Source: Streptomyces sp. WMMC940 (lineage in GTDB: Bacteria > Actinomycetota > Actinomycetes > Streptomycetales > Streptomycetaceae). From it: 64,000 nucleotides of DNA. This document shows, in pieces, positions 1 to 7,921 of this stretch (position 1 is the first letter of the stretch; every line of letters begins with the position of its first letter). The notes under the pieces were generated by a model that was not told where the DNA came from, did not search any database, and saw only the letters and a list, made by a program, of their open reading frames with translations. The stretch is taken from assembly GCF_027460265.1 (NCBI RefSeq), contig NZ_JAPZBC010000001.1, positions 5,374,001 to 5,438,000 on the forward strand. The letters are read 5' to 3'. A program made the translations under genes and the position numbers.

Positions 1-795
1 GCCCGCTCGGCGGCGGGCGTCGCGGATGGAGAGGGGGAGCGGGGCCCAACCCGCGAGGTGGCCGAGTGCGACGACCGGGGGGCGGACCGGGGAGAAGGAC
101 ATGACGTCGGCGGGGGCCCCCGACACCGGGGGCTCGCCGGGCGCGGGCATCAGAACGACCCGGTCCGCGTACTGCACCACCCGCTCCAGCCGGTGCTCGG
201 CCAGCAGGACCGTCGTCCCCAGGTCGTGGACGAGCCGCTGGAGTACCGCCAGCACCTCCTCCGCGGCAGCGGGGTCGAGCGCGGACGTCGGTTCGTCGAG
301 TACCAGCACCTTCGGGTGCGGGGTCAGCACGGACCCGATCGCGACCCGCTGACGCTGCCCGCCCGAGAGCGTCGCGAGGGGACGCTCGCGAAGCTCCGCC
401 AGCCCCAGCAGGTCCAGCGTCTCCTCGACCCGCCGGCGCATCACGGCGGGCGCCAGCCCCAGCGACTCCATTCCGTACGCCAGCTCGTCCTCGACCGTGT
501 CGGTGACGAAGTGCGCGAGCGGATCCTGGCCCACCGTGCCGACGACGTCGGCGAGTTCGCGCGGCTTGTGGGTGCGGGTGTCGCGCCCGTCGACCGTCAC
601 CCGGCCCCGCAGCGTGCCGCCCGTGAAGTGCGGCACCAGCCCGGAGACCGCCCCCAGCAGCGTCGACTTACCGACCCCCGAGGGCCCGACCAGCAGGACG
701 AGCTCGCCCTCCGGGACGGTGAGGTCCACCCCGGAGACCGCGGGCGCCGCCGCGGCGTCGCCGTACGTCACGGAGACGTTCTCGAAGCGGATCAT
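1..795 (-). CDS. ECF-type ABC transporter ATP-binding subunit (partial, runs off window)
   Basis: Not complete: the frame is open from the ATG at 795 to the first base of the window. It shows an ABC ATPase with a Walker A (GPSGVGKST), the signature LSGGQRQRVAIG and a Walker B ending in LDEPTSALD, followed by the H-loop region LLAEHRLERV. This matches A subunits of energy-coupling-factor transporters, which power uptake of vitamins or metal ions at the cytoplasmic face. Its ATG overlaps the stop of the transmembrane-component gene (ATGA), so the two are translationally coupled. The operon leader carries a cobalamin riboswitch, so the likely cargo is cobalamin, a precursor or cobalt (inference). 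The frame may continue into a second ATPase domain or be followed by an S component outside the window. Confidence 0.9.
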   Translation of the reverse strand, partial: MIRFENVSVTYGDAAAAPAVSGVDLTVPEGELVLLVGPSGVGKSTLLGAVSGLVPHFTGGTLRGRVTVDGRDTRTHKPRELADVVGTVGQDPLAHFVTDTVEDELAYGMESLGLAPAVMRRRVEETLDLLGLAELRERPLATLSGGQRQRVAIGSVLTPHPKVLVLDEPTSALDPAAAEEVLAVLQRLVHDLGTTVLLAEHRLERVVQYADRVVLMPAPGEPPVSGAPADVMSFSPVRPPVVALGHLAGWAPLPLSIRDARRRAG

Positions 796-2249
796 GACGA
801 GGACTCCTTCGGCGGCACGGGCGCCACGAACGCGGGCAGCAGGCCCACCAGCACCGCCGCGGCGGGCCACAGCGGCAGGGCGGGCACGGTCAGGGGTACG
901 ACACCGGGATGCAGCGCACCGGGCTGGTACGCACCCGCGCGGATCATCAGCGCCGCGACGACGACGCCGGACCCGGCCACCAGCCAGGCCCTCGGACCCC
1001 AGCGGTCCGGGCGGTACCGGGTGCGCATCTGGCGCCGTCCACCGAGCCACAGCCCGCCCAGCGCCGCCGCGAACCCACCGAGGAGCACGGGGAGTCCGTA
1101 CCCCGCACCCTCCGCGGCGAGCAGCCCGTAGGAACCGGCGCACACGCCGAGCAGCCCGCCGAGGGTGAGGGCGGTGGTGGTGTGCCGCACGGCCGGGGGC
1201 ACCCGCGCGGTACGGCCGTAGCCGCGCGCGTCCATGGAGGCGGCGACCGCGACCGAACGCTCCAGCGCCCCCTCCAGGACCGGCAGCCCGATCTGCAGGA
1301 CGGCCTTCACCCCGCCCGTCGGACGGCCCCGCAGCCGCCGCGCGGTACGGAGCCGGAACACGTCGGCGACCATGTTCGGCGCGAACGTCATCGCGACGAC
1401 GACCGCGACCCCCGCCTCGTACAGCGCGCCGGGGAGCGACTTCAGCAGCCGGGCCGGGTTCGCGAGAGCGTTCGCCGCGCCGAGACAGATCAGCAGGCTC
1501 GCCAGCTTCGCCCCGTCGTACAGCGCGAACACCATCTGCTCCGCCGTCACCCGGCCGCCGATCCTGACGCCCTGCGCCCAGTCCGGCAGGGGCACCTCGG
1601 GCAGCGTGAGCAGGACGCGGGTGCCCGGGACGGGCGAACCGAGGACGACGGAGAACACCAGCCGGATCGCGATCACGGCGAGGCCGAGCTTGACGAAGGC
1701 GCCGTACGAGCGGGCCCAGGGAGCGTCGGTGCGCCGGGCCGCCACGACGTACCCGGCGACGCCCACCAGCAGCCCGAGCAGGAGGGGATTCGTCGTCCGC
1801 GAAGCGGCGGTGGCGAGGCCGAGCGCCCAGACCCACCAGGCGCCGGCGTGCAGCGCGTTGCTCCGGTCGGCGGCGGGCGCGCGCAGGGCACCGCCCAGCG
1901 GCCGGCGCTCCCGCGGCGCCCGGCCGGACGGCCGACTGCCGCGGGGGGCGGCGACGCGCTCGCCGCTCCCGCCGCCGGGGTCGTTTCCGTGGTTGGTGGG
2001 GGTGGCGTTGCCCGGGCCGTTTCCGGGGCTTTCGCCGGGGTCCGTGACCGCGTGGGGGTCGTTTCCGTGGTGGGTGGGGGTGGCGTTGCCCGGGCCGTTT
2101 CCGGGACCTTCGCCGGAGACCGTGTCCGCGCCCGGTTCGCCGTCGCCGGGGCGGGCGTGCGGGACACCGCCCAGCAGCCGGACGGGGCGCCGCCGTCCGT
2201 GCGGCTGTACGGGATCGTCCGCCGGCGGGGGCACGGGCGTCGCGGTCAT
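792..2249 (-). CDS. ECF transporter transmembrane T component (CbiQ/EcfT-like)
   Basis: About 485 residues. The first 120 or so are a Pro/Gly/Asn-rich, low-complexity region containing a 26-residue duplication. The rest is a multi-helix membrane protein with the CbiQ/EcfT pattern: hydrophobic helices, a long cytoplasmic section with the coupling motif region (MDARGYGRTAR), and further helices at the C terminus. T components couple the two ATPases to the substrate-binding S component. The start was placed at the ATG at 2249 because it overlaps the stop of the preceding gene (ATGA). Reading further upstream enters the coding region of that gene in another frame. The long repeat-bearing N-terminal tail is unusual for this family and may be cytoplasmic and disordered. 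Confidence 0.85.
   Translation of the reverse strand: MTATPVPPPADDPVQPHGRRRPVRLLGGVPHARPGDGEPGADTVSGEGPGNGPGNATPTHHGNDPHAVTDPGESPGNGPGNATPTNHGNDPGGGSGERVAAPRGSRPSGRAPRERRPLGGALRAPAADRSNALHAGAWWVWALGLATAASRTTNPLLLGLLVGVAGYVVAARRTDAPWARSYGAFVKLGLAVIAIRLVFSVVLGSPVPGTRVLLTLPEVPLPDWAQGVRIGGRVTAEQMVFALYDGAKLASLLICLGAANALANPARLLKSLPGALYEAGVAVVVAMTFAPNMVADVFRLRTARRLRGRPTGGVKAVLQIGLPVLEGALERSVAVAASMDARGYGRTARVPPAVRHTTTALTLGGLLGVCAGSYGLLAAEGAGYGLPVLLGGFAAALGGLWLGGRRQMRTRYRPDRWGPRAWLVAGSGVVVAALMIRAGAYQPGALHPGVVPLTVPALPLWPAAAVLVGLLPAFVAPVPPKESSS
1980..2129 (-). repeat. Two-copy 78-bp-spaced in-frame duplication in the EcfT-like gene
   Basis: Two nearly identical stretches of about 72 bp begin at 1980 and 2058, 78 bp apart, so the duplication keeps frame and adds 26 residues (repeated segment PGNGPGNATPT). 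It lies in the non-membrane N-terminal tail of the T component. Confidence 0.85.
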
Positions 2250-2929
2250 CCGCGGCGGCGGGACTGCCAGAACGCCGCCCCGCCCAGCGCGAGCACGGCC
2301 GCGATGCCCGCGAAGATCCCCAGCGAGGGGCCTCCGCCGGCCGCCCCGCCGCCGGCCGCTCCGGAGGGCTTCCCGGCCGGCGGGGCGGACGCGCCGGACT
2401 CCGCGGGTGCCGGATCCCCGGCCGAGACCTGCTCGCCGCAGCCGGTCCTCGGGTAACCGGAGATCGCGCACAGCAGCGCGTCCGAGTTGTAGCGGAGCGG
2501 CTTGGCGACCGCCGCCAGGGCCTCCGCGCTGGTGGCGTCCGAGGGGACCGCGGCGCAGCCGGACGCCGGCGCGGACGGGGGCCTCTCACCGGACGGCGCG
2601 TCCGCCTCGGTGCCGAAGTCGATCACGATCCCGACCCGCTTGGTGCCGGGCTTCGCCGGCGTGTCCGCGCACAGTTGCGAGAAGGAGGGGGCGGTACGCG
2701 GCTTCGCCGAGTCCTGCGAGTCCGCGCTGACGGAGAAGCGGTACCCGTCCACCGAGCCGTCGACCGGCCGCGCCGTGGCCGGTCCCTGGGTGGCGTAGGC
2801 CCAGGCGGTGCCGCCGGACTGCCAGAACGACCAGTACCGGTAGCCGGCCGCCTGCGCCTGCCCCGCCACGCCCGGCACCGCGAGCACGGCGCCGAGCGCG
2901 AGGAGGAGCGCGGTCACTCGCCTGTGCAT
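2246..2929 (-). CDS. Secreted, C-terminally anchored protein (SCO2322-like family)
   Basis: 227 residues. The N terminus is a signal peptide ending near GQAQA-A. A small domain with YRYWSFWQ and several cysteines (CADT, SGCAAV, LLCAISG, TGCGEQ) follows, then an Ala/Gly/Pro linker. It ends in a single hydrophobic helix with QSRRRG, the form of a membrane-anchored exported protein. I recall this as a streptomycete family of unknown function (SCO2322-like); that name is from memory. The ATG at 2929 overlaps the stop of the upstream barrel protein, and its own stop overlaps the EcfT start, so all four genes are coupled. Given the transcobalamin-like neighbour, it may be a second ligand-contacting or partner domain at the cell surface (inference). 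Confidence 0.7.
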   Translation of the reverse strand: MHRRVTALLLALGAVLAVPGVAGQAQAAGYRYWSFWQSGGTAWAYATQGPATARPVDGSVDGYRFSVSADSQDSAKPRTAPSFSQLCADTPAKPGTKRVGIVIDFGTEADAPSGERPPSAPASGCAAVPSDATSAEALAAVAKPLRYNSDALLCAISGYPRTGCGEQVSAGDPAPAESGASAPPAGKPSGAAGGGAAGGGPSLGIFAGIAAVLALGGAAFWQSRRRG

Positions 2930-4188
2930 CACTGCTGCTTGCTCTTGCGGCGGCCGCTGATCAGGATGCCTATGCCGGCACCCGCCGCGACGCCGGCGCC
3001 GACGATCCACCAGATCCCGGCGCTGTCGCCGCCCTTGTGCTCCTCGCCCGCGTCGCCCTTCGTCCGCGGAGCCGGCGGCGCGGTGGTGGAGACCGGCGAG
3101 GGACCGGTCGCGTTCAGCTGCCGTACGAGGTCGGCGCCGCCGAAGTCCCGCGGGTCGTCGCCGTGGGCGTGCGCGGCGAGGATCAGCTGCGCGTACGCCG
3201 CCGGGCCGCCGTCCTTCGCCCACGCGGCGGAGTTCTTCTCCAGCCACCGGACCGCCTTGTCCGCCTTGTCGCCGTGCCCGGCGGCGGAGAGCGCGAGGAC
3301 CGCGTCCGCCGTGTTGCCGAAGTCGGGGAGCGGGGCCGGGTCGGCGGCGCCCGGCATCGGCGGCGAGTCCAGATGGCCGGTCTTCGCCAGCGCCGTGGCC
3401 AGGTACGCGGCGCCGTTGCGGGCCGACTGCTCCGGGGTGGCCTTCGCCGGGGAGACGCAGGCGGCGGGGGCGCCGTCCGACTCCGGGCCGGAGACGACCA
3501 GGCCGCGGCCCAGCCCGGCGAGCACGGCGGCCGCGGTGGCGTCGCCGTTGGCGAGGAGCTTTCCGGCCTTGTCCGGCTGGTAGGCGAACGCACCGCCGCC
3601 GGCCTTGTCCGCGCACGGCACGGCGAACGTGAGCAGCGCGTCGAACGGGCTCCTGCCGCTCTTCGACTTCACCTCGCCGGGCCGCGCCTTGGCCGCGGCG
3701 AAGGCGCCGATCACGACGGACGTGGAGTTCGCGTCGGACGGCATGCCCGGGTTGTAGCTCCAGCCGCCGTCCTCGTTCTGCACGGACTTCAGCCACCCGA
3801 GGCCCTTGTCCACGGCGTCCCCGTGGCCGCCGAGGGCACGCAGTGCCTGTACCGCCGCGGCGGTGGCGTTGGTGTCCAGCATCGTCTTCGCGTCGCACGG
3901 CCTGGACACGTCCGCACGGTAGGAGGCGAAGCCGCCGTTCTCGCACTGCTGCCCGGTGAGCCACCCGACGGCCTGTTCGGCGGGCACGGTCTTGACGACA
4001 TCCTGGGCGAGCAGGGCCAGCGACTGCCGCCACACACCGTCGTAGGTCGGGTCCTTCGTGCCGTAGAGCCCGGCCGGGAGCGCGGCCGACGGGGAGGGGT
4101 TGGGGGCGGCCGTCGCTGCCGGAGCAGCGGCCACGCAGAACACGGCGGAAGCGGCGGCGAGCGCTGCTGCGCTGCGGCGAACGGACAT
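2929..4188 (-). CDS. Secreted alpha/alpha-barrel (prenyltransferase/transcobalamin-like) surface protein
   Basis: 419 residues. A signal peptide (residues 1-28) is followed by repeated alpha/alpha-barrel units of the prenyltransferase/squalene-cyclase type, such as GWLTGQQCENGGF and GWLKSVQNEDGGW. After a Pro/Thr linker the protein ends in a transmembrane helix and a basic tail (SGRRKSKQQ), so the barrel should face outward. The eukaryotic B12 carriers transcobalamin and intrinsic factor use the same fold. Together with the upstream cobalamin riboswitch and the downstream ECF transporter, this suggests a surface receptor for cobalamin or a corrinoid (inference; no binding residues could be verified). 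The start at 4188 was chosen because it gives the signal peptide directly; a longer frame upstream would run into the riboswitch. Confidence 0.8.
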   Translation of the reverse strand: MSVRRSAAALAAASAVFCVAAAPAATAAPNPSPSAALPAGLYGTKDPTYDGVWRQSLALLAQDVVKTVPAEQAVGWLTGQQCENGGFASYRADVSRPCDAKTMLDTNATAAAVQALRALGGHGDAVDKGLGWLKSVQNEDGGWSYNPGMPSDANSTSVVIGAFAAAKARPGEVKSKSGRSPFDALLTFAVPCADKAGGGAFAYQPDKAGKLLANGDATAAAVLAGLGRGLVVSGPESDGAPAACVSPAKATPEQSARNGAAYLATALAKTGHLDSPPMPGAADPAPLPDFGNTADAVLALSAAGHGDKADKAVRWLEKNSAAWAKDGGPAAYAQLILAAHAHGDDPRDFGGADLVRQLNATGPSPVSTTAPPAPRTKGDAGEEHKGGDSAGIWWIVGAGVAAGAGIGILISGRRKSKQQ

Positions 4189-4269
4189 GGCGGACTGGGC
4201 CTCTCCTGCGGGGAGCCGGGCACAGGCACGCTGAGGTACCAGGCTCCGGCCCCGTATTCCTCGACGGTG

Positions 4270-4420
4270 CCTGCCAGCGGGCCGGTCCCGATGGCACGAG
4301 CCGGTCACGGCCGGTCCGGGGCATTCCGACTCGCCGCCTGTGACGGCGGCTCACGGCTGCGGGTCAGTGCCGGATTCGCACCGGCTTCCCCCCGTACGGG
4401 TGTGATGACGACTCGCACAC
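4270..4420 (-). promoter_or_regulatory. Cobalamin (B12) riboswitch
   Basis: Read on the minus strand, 4390 to 4351 carries the conserved core of the class: GGGAA-GCCGGTG, then AATCCGGCACTG, then CCCGCAGCCGTGA. It is followed by the GAGTCGGAATGCC block at 4332-4320, which matches the GAGTCxGAxxxCC element. The element ends about 80-130 bases before the ATG at 4188. Riboswitches of this type shut expression when cobalamin is plentiful, so it should control the four-gene operon that follows. Outer boundaries are approximate. Confidence 0.9.
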
Positions 4421-4519
4421 TCTACCGGCCCGTAATCCCGGCCCCTCGGGACGGGCGGCCGGGTACGGAGAGAGGCCCTCAGTGCGGCCCCGCCCACCGG
4501 GCCTCGCGCGGATCTCGGA

Positions 4520-4777
4520 GGGGCCGGGTGGCTTGTGCGGGGGTCCGGCTCGGGTGTCGGCGGGGCCGGGTGGCTTGTGCGGGGGTCCGGCTCGGGTGTC
4601 GGCGGGGCTGGGGGGTGGCTTGTGCGGGGGTCCGGCTCGGGTGTCGGCGGGGCCGGGTGGCTTGTGCGGGGGTCCGGCTCGGGTGTCGGCGGGGCTGGGG
4701 GGTGGCTTGTGCGGGGGTCCGGCTCGGGTGTCGGCGGGGCCGGGTGGCTTGTGCGGGGGTCCGGCTCGGGCGGGCAT
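4520..4777. repeat. Six-unit 42/45-bp tandem array
   Basis: Units start at 4520, 4562, 4604, 4649, 4691 and 4736. Lengths run 42, 42, 45, 42, 45 and about 38, two versions differing by three bases after the initial GGGGC. The repeated core is GGCTTGTGCGGGGGTCCGG. It fills the gap downstream of the MBL-fold gene, ahead of the riboswitch leader. Every unit is a multiple of three, so all six frames are open, but no start, ribosome site or domain supports a protein. Confidence 0.9.
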
Positions 4778-4819
4778 CGGCGGCGCGAACCGTGCTCACC
4801 GCCGTCCGCGCACCCCGGC

Positions 4820-5860
4820 TCAGCCCACCGCGGCGTACGCCACCGGGTCGCTGCCCGGCACCGCCTCCACGCGGCCCAGTTTCACCAGGCGGCGCAGATG
4901 GGCCTCGGCCTCCGAGACGGCGATGGTGCGGGAGCCGTACGCGATCTCGTCCCACGGCCGGTTCCACTCCATGCGCTCGGCCAGCTGCCACGGCGTGAGC
5001 GGTGCGGCGAGGAGGGACAGCAGCCCGGTCAGCCGCTCCTCGTGGTGGGTGAGGAGTTCCCGGACCCGGGCCGGGGCGTCGGTGAAGGCGTGCTGGTGAG
5101 CCGGGAGCACTTCGGCGGCACCGAGACGGCCGACGCGTTCCAGGGAGTCCAGGTAGTCGCCGAGGGGGTCGGTGACCGTGGAGTCGTCGGGGTCCTCGTA
5201 CAGGCCGATGTGGGGACTGATGCCGGGGAGCAGATGGTCGCCGGAGAAGAGGCGGCCGTGGCCGGGGAGGTTCGCCGGATGCTCCTCCTCCAGGTGCAGG
5301 CACACATGGCCGGGCGTGTGGCCGGGGGTCCAGATCGCCCGCAGCCGCCGTCCGGCGAGGTCCAGGAGTTCGCCGGGTGCGATCTCGCGGTCGGGCAGGG
5401 CCGCCCGCAGCCCGGGAAGGGTCCGCATCCGGCCGCTCTCGCGGGCCGCGAGCAGCGGGGCGAGGTGCTCCTCCGGCGCGCCGACGGCGGCGAGCTTCCC
5501 GGCCAGGTAGTCGAGCCAGGCCCCGGGTCGGGCCTCCCGGGTGCGGCGGACGACGGCGATGTCGGCCGCGTGCATCGCGATCCACGCGCCGGACGTCTCG
5601 CGGACCCTGCCGGACAGCCCGTGGTGGTCCGGGTGGTGGTGGGTGACGAGCACTCCGTGGACGTCGGCCACCGCGAGGCCCAGTTCGGCGAGGCCGTCCG
5701 AGAGCGCCGTCCAGGACGCGGGGTCGTCCCATCCGGTGTCGACGAGGACGGGTCCGCGGCCGGTGTCGAGGACATGGACCAGCGTGTGGCCCAGGGGGTT
5801 GTCCGGGATGGGGACCTTGAGGGACCAGACACCGCCGCCGTGCTCCGTCACCCGCGTCAT
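4820..5860 (-). CDS. MBL-fold metallo-hydrolase
   Basis: 346 residues. The metallo-beta-lactamase metal motif THHHPDHHG is clear near residue 75. Further metal ligands are in the segments TPGHTPGHV and FSGDHLLPG. A C-terminal winged-helix-like region follows (RMEWNRPWDEI), as in the glyoxalase II/LACTB2-like branch. Such enzymes hydrolyse thioesters, esters or phosphodiesters. The ATG at 5860 has GGGAGG/GGGGAG purine tracts just upstream, and frames further upstream are antisense to the aldehyde dehydrogenase. A KstR-type palindrome lies 33-46 bases before the start, pointing to shared control with fatty-acid or steroid-type genes in this window. The substrate cannot be told from sequence. 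Confidence 0.88.
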   Translation of the reverse strand: MTRVTEHGGGVWSLKVPIPDNPLGHTLVHVLDTGRGPVLVDTGWDDPASWTALSDGLAELGLAVADVHGVLVTHHHPDHHGLSGRVRETSGAWIAMHAADIAVVRRTREARPGAWLDYLAGKLAAVGAPEEHLAPLLAARESGRMRTLPGLRAALPDREIAPGELLDLAGRRLRAIWTPGHTPGHVCLHLEEEHPANLPGHGRLFSGDHLLPGISPHIGLYEDPDDSTVTDPLGDYLDSLERVGRLGAAEVLPAHQHAFTDAPARVRELLTHHEERLTGLLSLLAAPLTPWQLAERMEWNRPWDEIAYGSRTIAVSEAEAHLRRLVKLGRVEAVPGSDPVAYAAVG

Positions 5861-5892
5861 CGGCTCCCCATCCTCCCGGCCCGGGCCCGAAC

Positions 5893-5906
5893 GAGAACCC
5901 GTTCCA
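5893..5906. promoter_or_regulatory. KstR-type palindrome in front of the MBL-hydrolase gene
   Basis: GAGAACCCGTTCCA fits the form T(A/G)GAACNNGTTC(T/C)A at 13 of 14 positions; the first base is G. It lies 33 bases upstream of the MBL start at 5860 and 250 bases upstream of the aldehyde dehydrogenase. Three better copies occur elsewhere in the window. Confidence 0.5.
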
Positions 5907-6094
5907 ATGGTCGCCCAAGTCGACTTCCTTGCAAAGGGCTCGGCGGTGTGCGGGGCCGGGGCCCGAGGCGTCGGTCCACGTCCGCGGCCGCCTCCCGGGA
6001 CCGGGCCGGCGTCCGCGCGGCTGCCTCCCGGGAGCGGGTTCCGGCCGTGGACTCCTCCGGCGAGAACTGGTATCTGTTCAGGCGGTCGGCGTAT

Positions 6095-6109
6095 CTGAAA
6101 TGCCGTCAG
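6095..6109. promoter_or_regulatory. 15-bp palindrome CTGA-N7-TCAG upstream of aldehyde dehydrogenase
   Basis: CTGAAATGCCGTCAG lies 46 bases before the ATG at 6155. The same 15-base pattern (CTGAC-N5-GTCAG with one arm varied) precedes the LLM, acyl-CoA dehydrogenase and MaoC genes, so a common regulator is likely. Confidence 0.5.
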
Positions 6110-6154
6110 AAAACTGGAGTGCTCGGAGAGCCGGGGCCGCGGGAGGCAGTCGTC

Positions 6155-7618
6155 ATGTCCGAACTGGTGGAGCACGGGAAACTCTTCGTCGGCGGGGAGC
6201 TGGTCGATCCCCTCGGCACGGACACCATCGAGGTGGTCTCGCCGCACACCGAGCAGGTCATCGGGCGCGTCCCGCACGCCTCGCGGGCCGATGTGGACCG
6301 GGCGGTCGCGGCCGCGCGAGCCGCCTTCGACCACGGGCCCTGGCCGCGGACGCCGCTCGAGGAGCGCATCGAGGTGGTCGGCAGGATCAAGGACGCGATC
6401 GCCGTACGGCACGAGGAGATCGCCCGCTCGATCAGCTCCCAGAACGGATCGCCGTACTCCTGGAGCGTCCTGGCCCAGGCGCTCGGCGCCATGATGGTCT
6501 GGGACGCGGCCATCACCGTGGCCCGCGACTTCACCTACGAGGAGCGGCGCGCCGGAGTCCTCGCCCCCCTCCTCGTCCTGCGTGAACCGGTCGGCGTGGT
6601 CGCGGCCGTGGTCCCCTGGAACGTCCCGCAGTTCGTCGCCGCGGCCAAGCTCGCGCCCGCCCTGCTCGCCGGCTGCGGAGTGGTCCTGAAGCCCTCGCCC
6701 GAGTCCCCGCTGGACGCCTACATCCTGGCCGACATCGTCCGCGAGGCCGGCCTGCCCGAGGGAGTGCTGTCGATCCTCCCCGCCGACCGCGAGGTCAGCG
6801 AGTACCTCGTCGGGCATCCCGGCGTCGACAGGGTCTCCTTCACCGGCTCGGTCCCGGCCGGCCGGCGCGTGATGGAGGTCGCCGCCCGCAACCTCACCCG
6901 CCTCACACTCGAACTCGGCGGCAAGTCCGCCGCGGTGATCCTGCCGGACGCGGACCTGGAGACGGCCGTCCAGGGCATCGTCCCGGCGGCCTGGATGAAC
7001 AACGGCCAGGCGTGTGTGGCCCAGACCCGCATCCTCGTCCCGCGCACCCGCTACGACGAGTTCGCCGACGCCTTCGCCGCCGCGGCCGGGGCGCTGGTGA
7101 CCGGCGACCCGCTGGACCCGGCGACCCAGGTCGGTCCGCTCGTCGCCCGCCGCCAGCAGCAGAGGTCGCTCGGCTACATCGCGCTCGGCCAGGAGGAGGG
7201 CGCCAAGGTCCTCGCCGGCGGCGGCCGCCCGGCCGGCCTCGACCGCGGCTGGTACGTCGAGCCGACCCTCTTCGGCGGTGTGGACAACGCCATGCGGATC
7301 GCCCGTGAGGAGATCTTCGGACCCGTCGTCTGCCTGCTGCCGTACGGCGACGAGGGCGAGGCCGCCGCGATCGCGAACGACTCCGAGTACGGGCTCAGCG
7401 GCAGTGTCTGGACGGCCGACGTCGAGCACGGCATCGACTTCGCGCGGCGCGTCAGGACCGGGACGTACAACGTCAACACGTTCAGCCTCGACATGCTTGG
7501 CCCGTTCGGCGGATACAAGAACTCCGGGCTGGGGCGGGAGTTCGGTCCCGAGGGATACGGCGAGTACTTTGAGCACAAAATGGTTCATTTGCCGTCGGGA
7601 TACGGGAGCGAGAGCTGA
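6155..7618 (+). CDS. Aldehyde dehydrogenase (NAD(P)-dependent family)
   Basis: 487 residues, the usual ALDH length. Visible are the nucleotide/substrate region VPWNVPQ, KPSPESPL, the glycine motif FTGSVPAG, the glutamate motif LELGGKSA and the catalytic-cysteine region NNGQACVAQTR. The late motif EEIFGPVV follows. It oxidises an aldehyde to an acid. The ATG at 6155 has GGGAGG 9 bases upstream. Its stop overlaps the ATG of a small ferredoxin by one base. That pairing is often seen beside cytochrome P450s and other oxygenases, but no P450 is present here. A 15-bp palindrome lies in its promoter region. Confidence 0.93.
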   Translation: MSELVEHGKLFVGGELVDPLGTDTIEVVSPHTEQVIGRVPHASRADVDRAVAAARAAFDHGPWPRTPLEERIEVVGRIKDAIAVRHEEIARSISSQNGSPYSWSVLAQALGAMMVWDAAITVARDFTYEERRAGVLAPLLVLREPVGVVAAVVPWNVPQFVAAAKLAPALLAGCGVVLKPSPESPLDAYILADIVREAGLPEGVLSILPADREVSEYLVGHPGVDRVSFTGSVPAGRRVMEVAARNLTRLTLELGGKSAAVILPDADLETAVQGIVPAAWMNNGQACVAQTRILVPRTRYDEFADAFAAAAGALVTGDPLDPATQVGPLVARRQQQRSLGYIALGQEEGAKVLAGGGRPAGLDRGWYVEPTLFGGVDNAMRIAREEIFGPVVCLLPYGDEGEAAAIANDSEYGLSGSVWTADVEHGIDFARRVRTGTYNVNTFSLDMLGPFGGYKNSGLGREFGPEGYGEYFEHKMVHLPSGYGSES

Positions 7619-7851
7619 TGGGTGACCGCTGGCAGGTCGAGGTCGACCGTGGTGTGTGCATCGGTTCGGGGATGTGTGTCAACAGTGCGCCGGACGGCTT
7701 CAAGCTGGACGCGGCCCGCCAGTCGCACCCCACCGAACCGGAGACCGACGCGAACGAGGACATCCTCAGCGCGGCGGAGGGCTGCCCGGTCGAGGCCATC
7801 TCGATCCGGCTGCCGGGGAGCGGAGAGGCGGTGTTCCCGCCCGAGGAGTAG
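7618..7851 (+). CDS. Small [3Fe-4S]-type ferredoxin
   Basis: 77 residues. The motif CIGSGMC at the start and CPVEA near the end give three cysteines arranged as in actinobacterial 3Fe-4S ferredoxins, where the second cysteine of a 4Fe motif is replaced (here by Gly). These proteins usually deliver electrons to a P450 or another oxygenase. Translation is coupled to the aldehyde dehydrogenase by a one-base overlap. No P450 or reductase gene is next to it, so the partner must be encoded elsewhere. Confidence 0.92.
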   Translation: MGDRWQVEVDRGVCIGSGMCVNSAPDGFKLDAARQSHPTEPETDANEDILSAAEGCPVEAISIRLPGSGEAVFPPEE

Positions 7852-7921
7852 CCTCCTGCGTCCGGTACCGGGAGGCGCACGGTCGCGGCGGTCCGCGACC
7901 GTGCGGAGTCGGCCCGGGGCT

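Noticed and set aside
909..2456. Long plus-strand open frames through the ECF operon and riboswitch region
   Set aside because: They are antisense shadows of strongly supported minus-strand genes; composition is Arg/Pro/Gly-rich with no domain.
4520..4777. CRISPR array
   Set aside because: Units are contiguous tandem repeats with no unique spacers between them and no cas genes.
4535..6154. Extended plus-strand frame in front of the aldehyde dehydrogenase
   Set aside because: It runs through the tandem array and antisense to the MBL gene; the dehydrogenase start at 6155 has a good ribosome site.
4820..7588. Minus-strand open frame reaching across the aldehyde dehydrogenase
   Set aside because: Only the part from 5860 encodes the MBL hydrolase; upstream residues are antisense to the dehydrogenase and include no start or domain.
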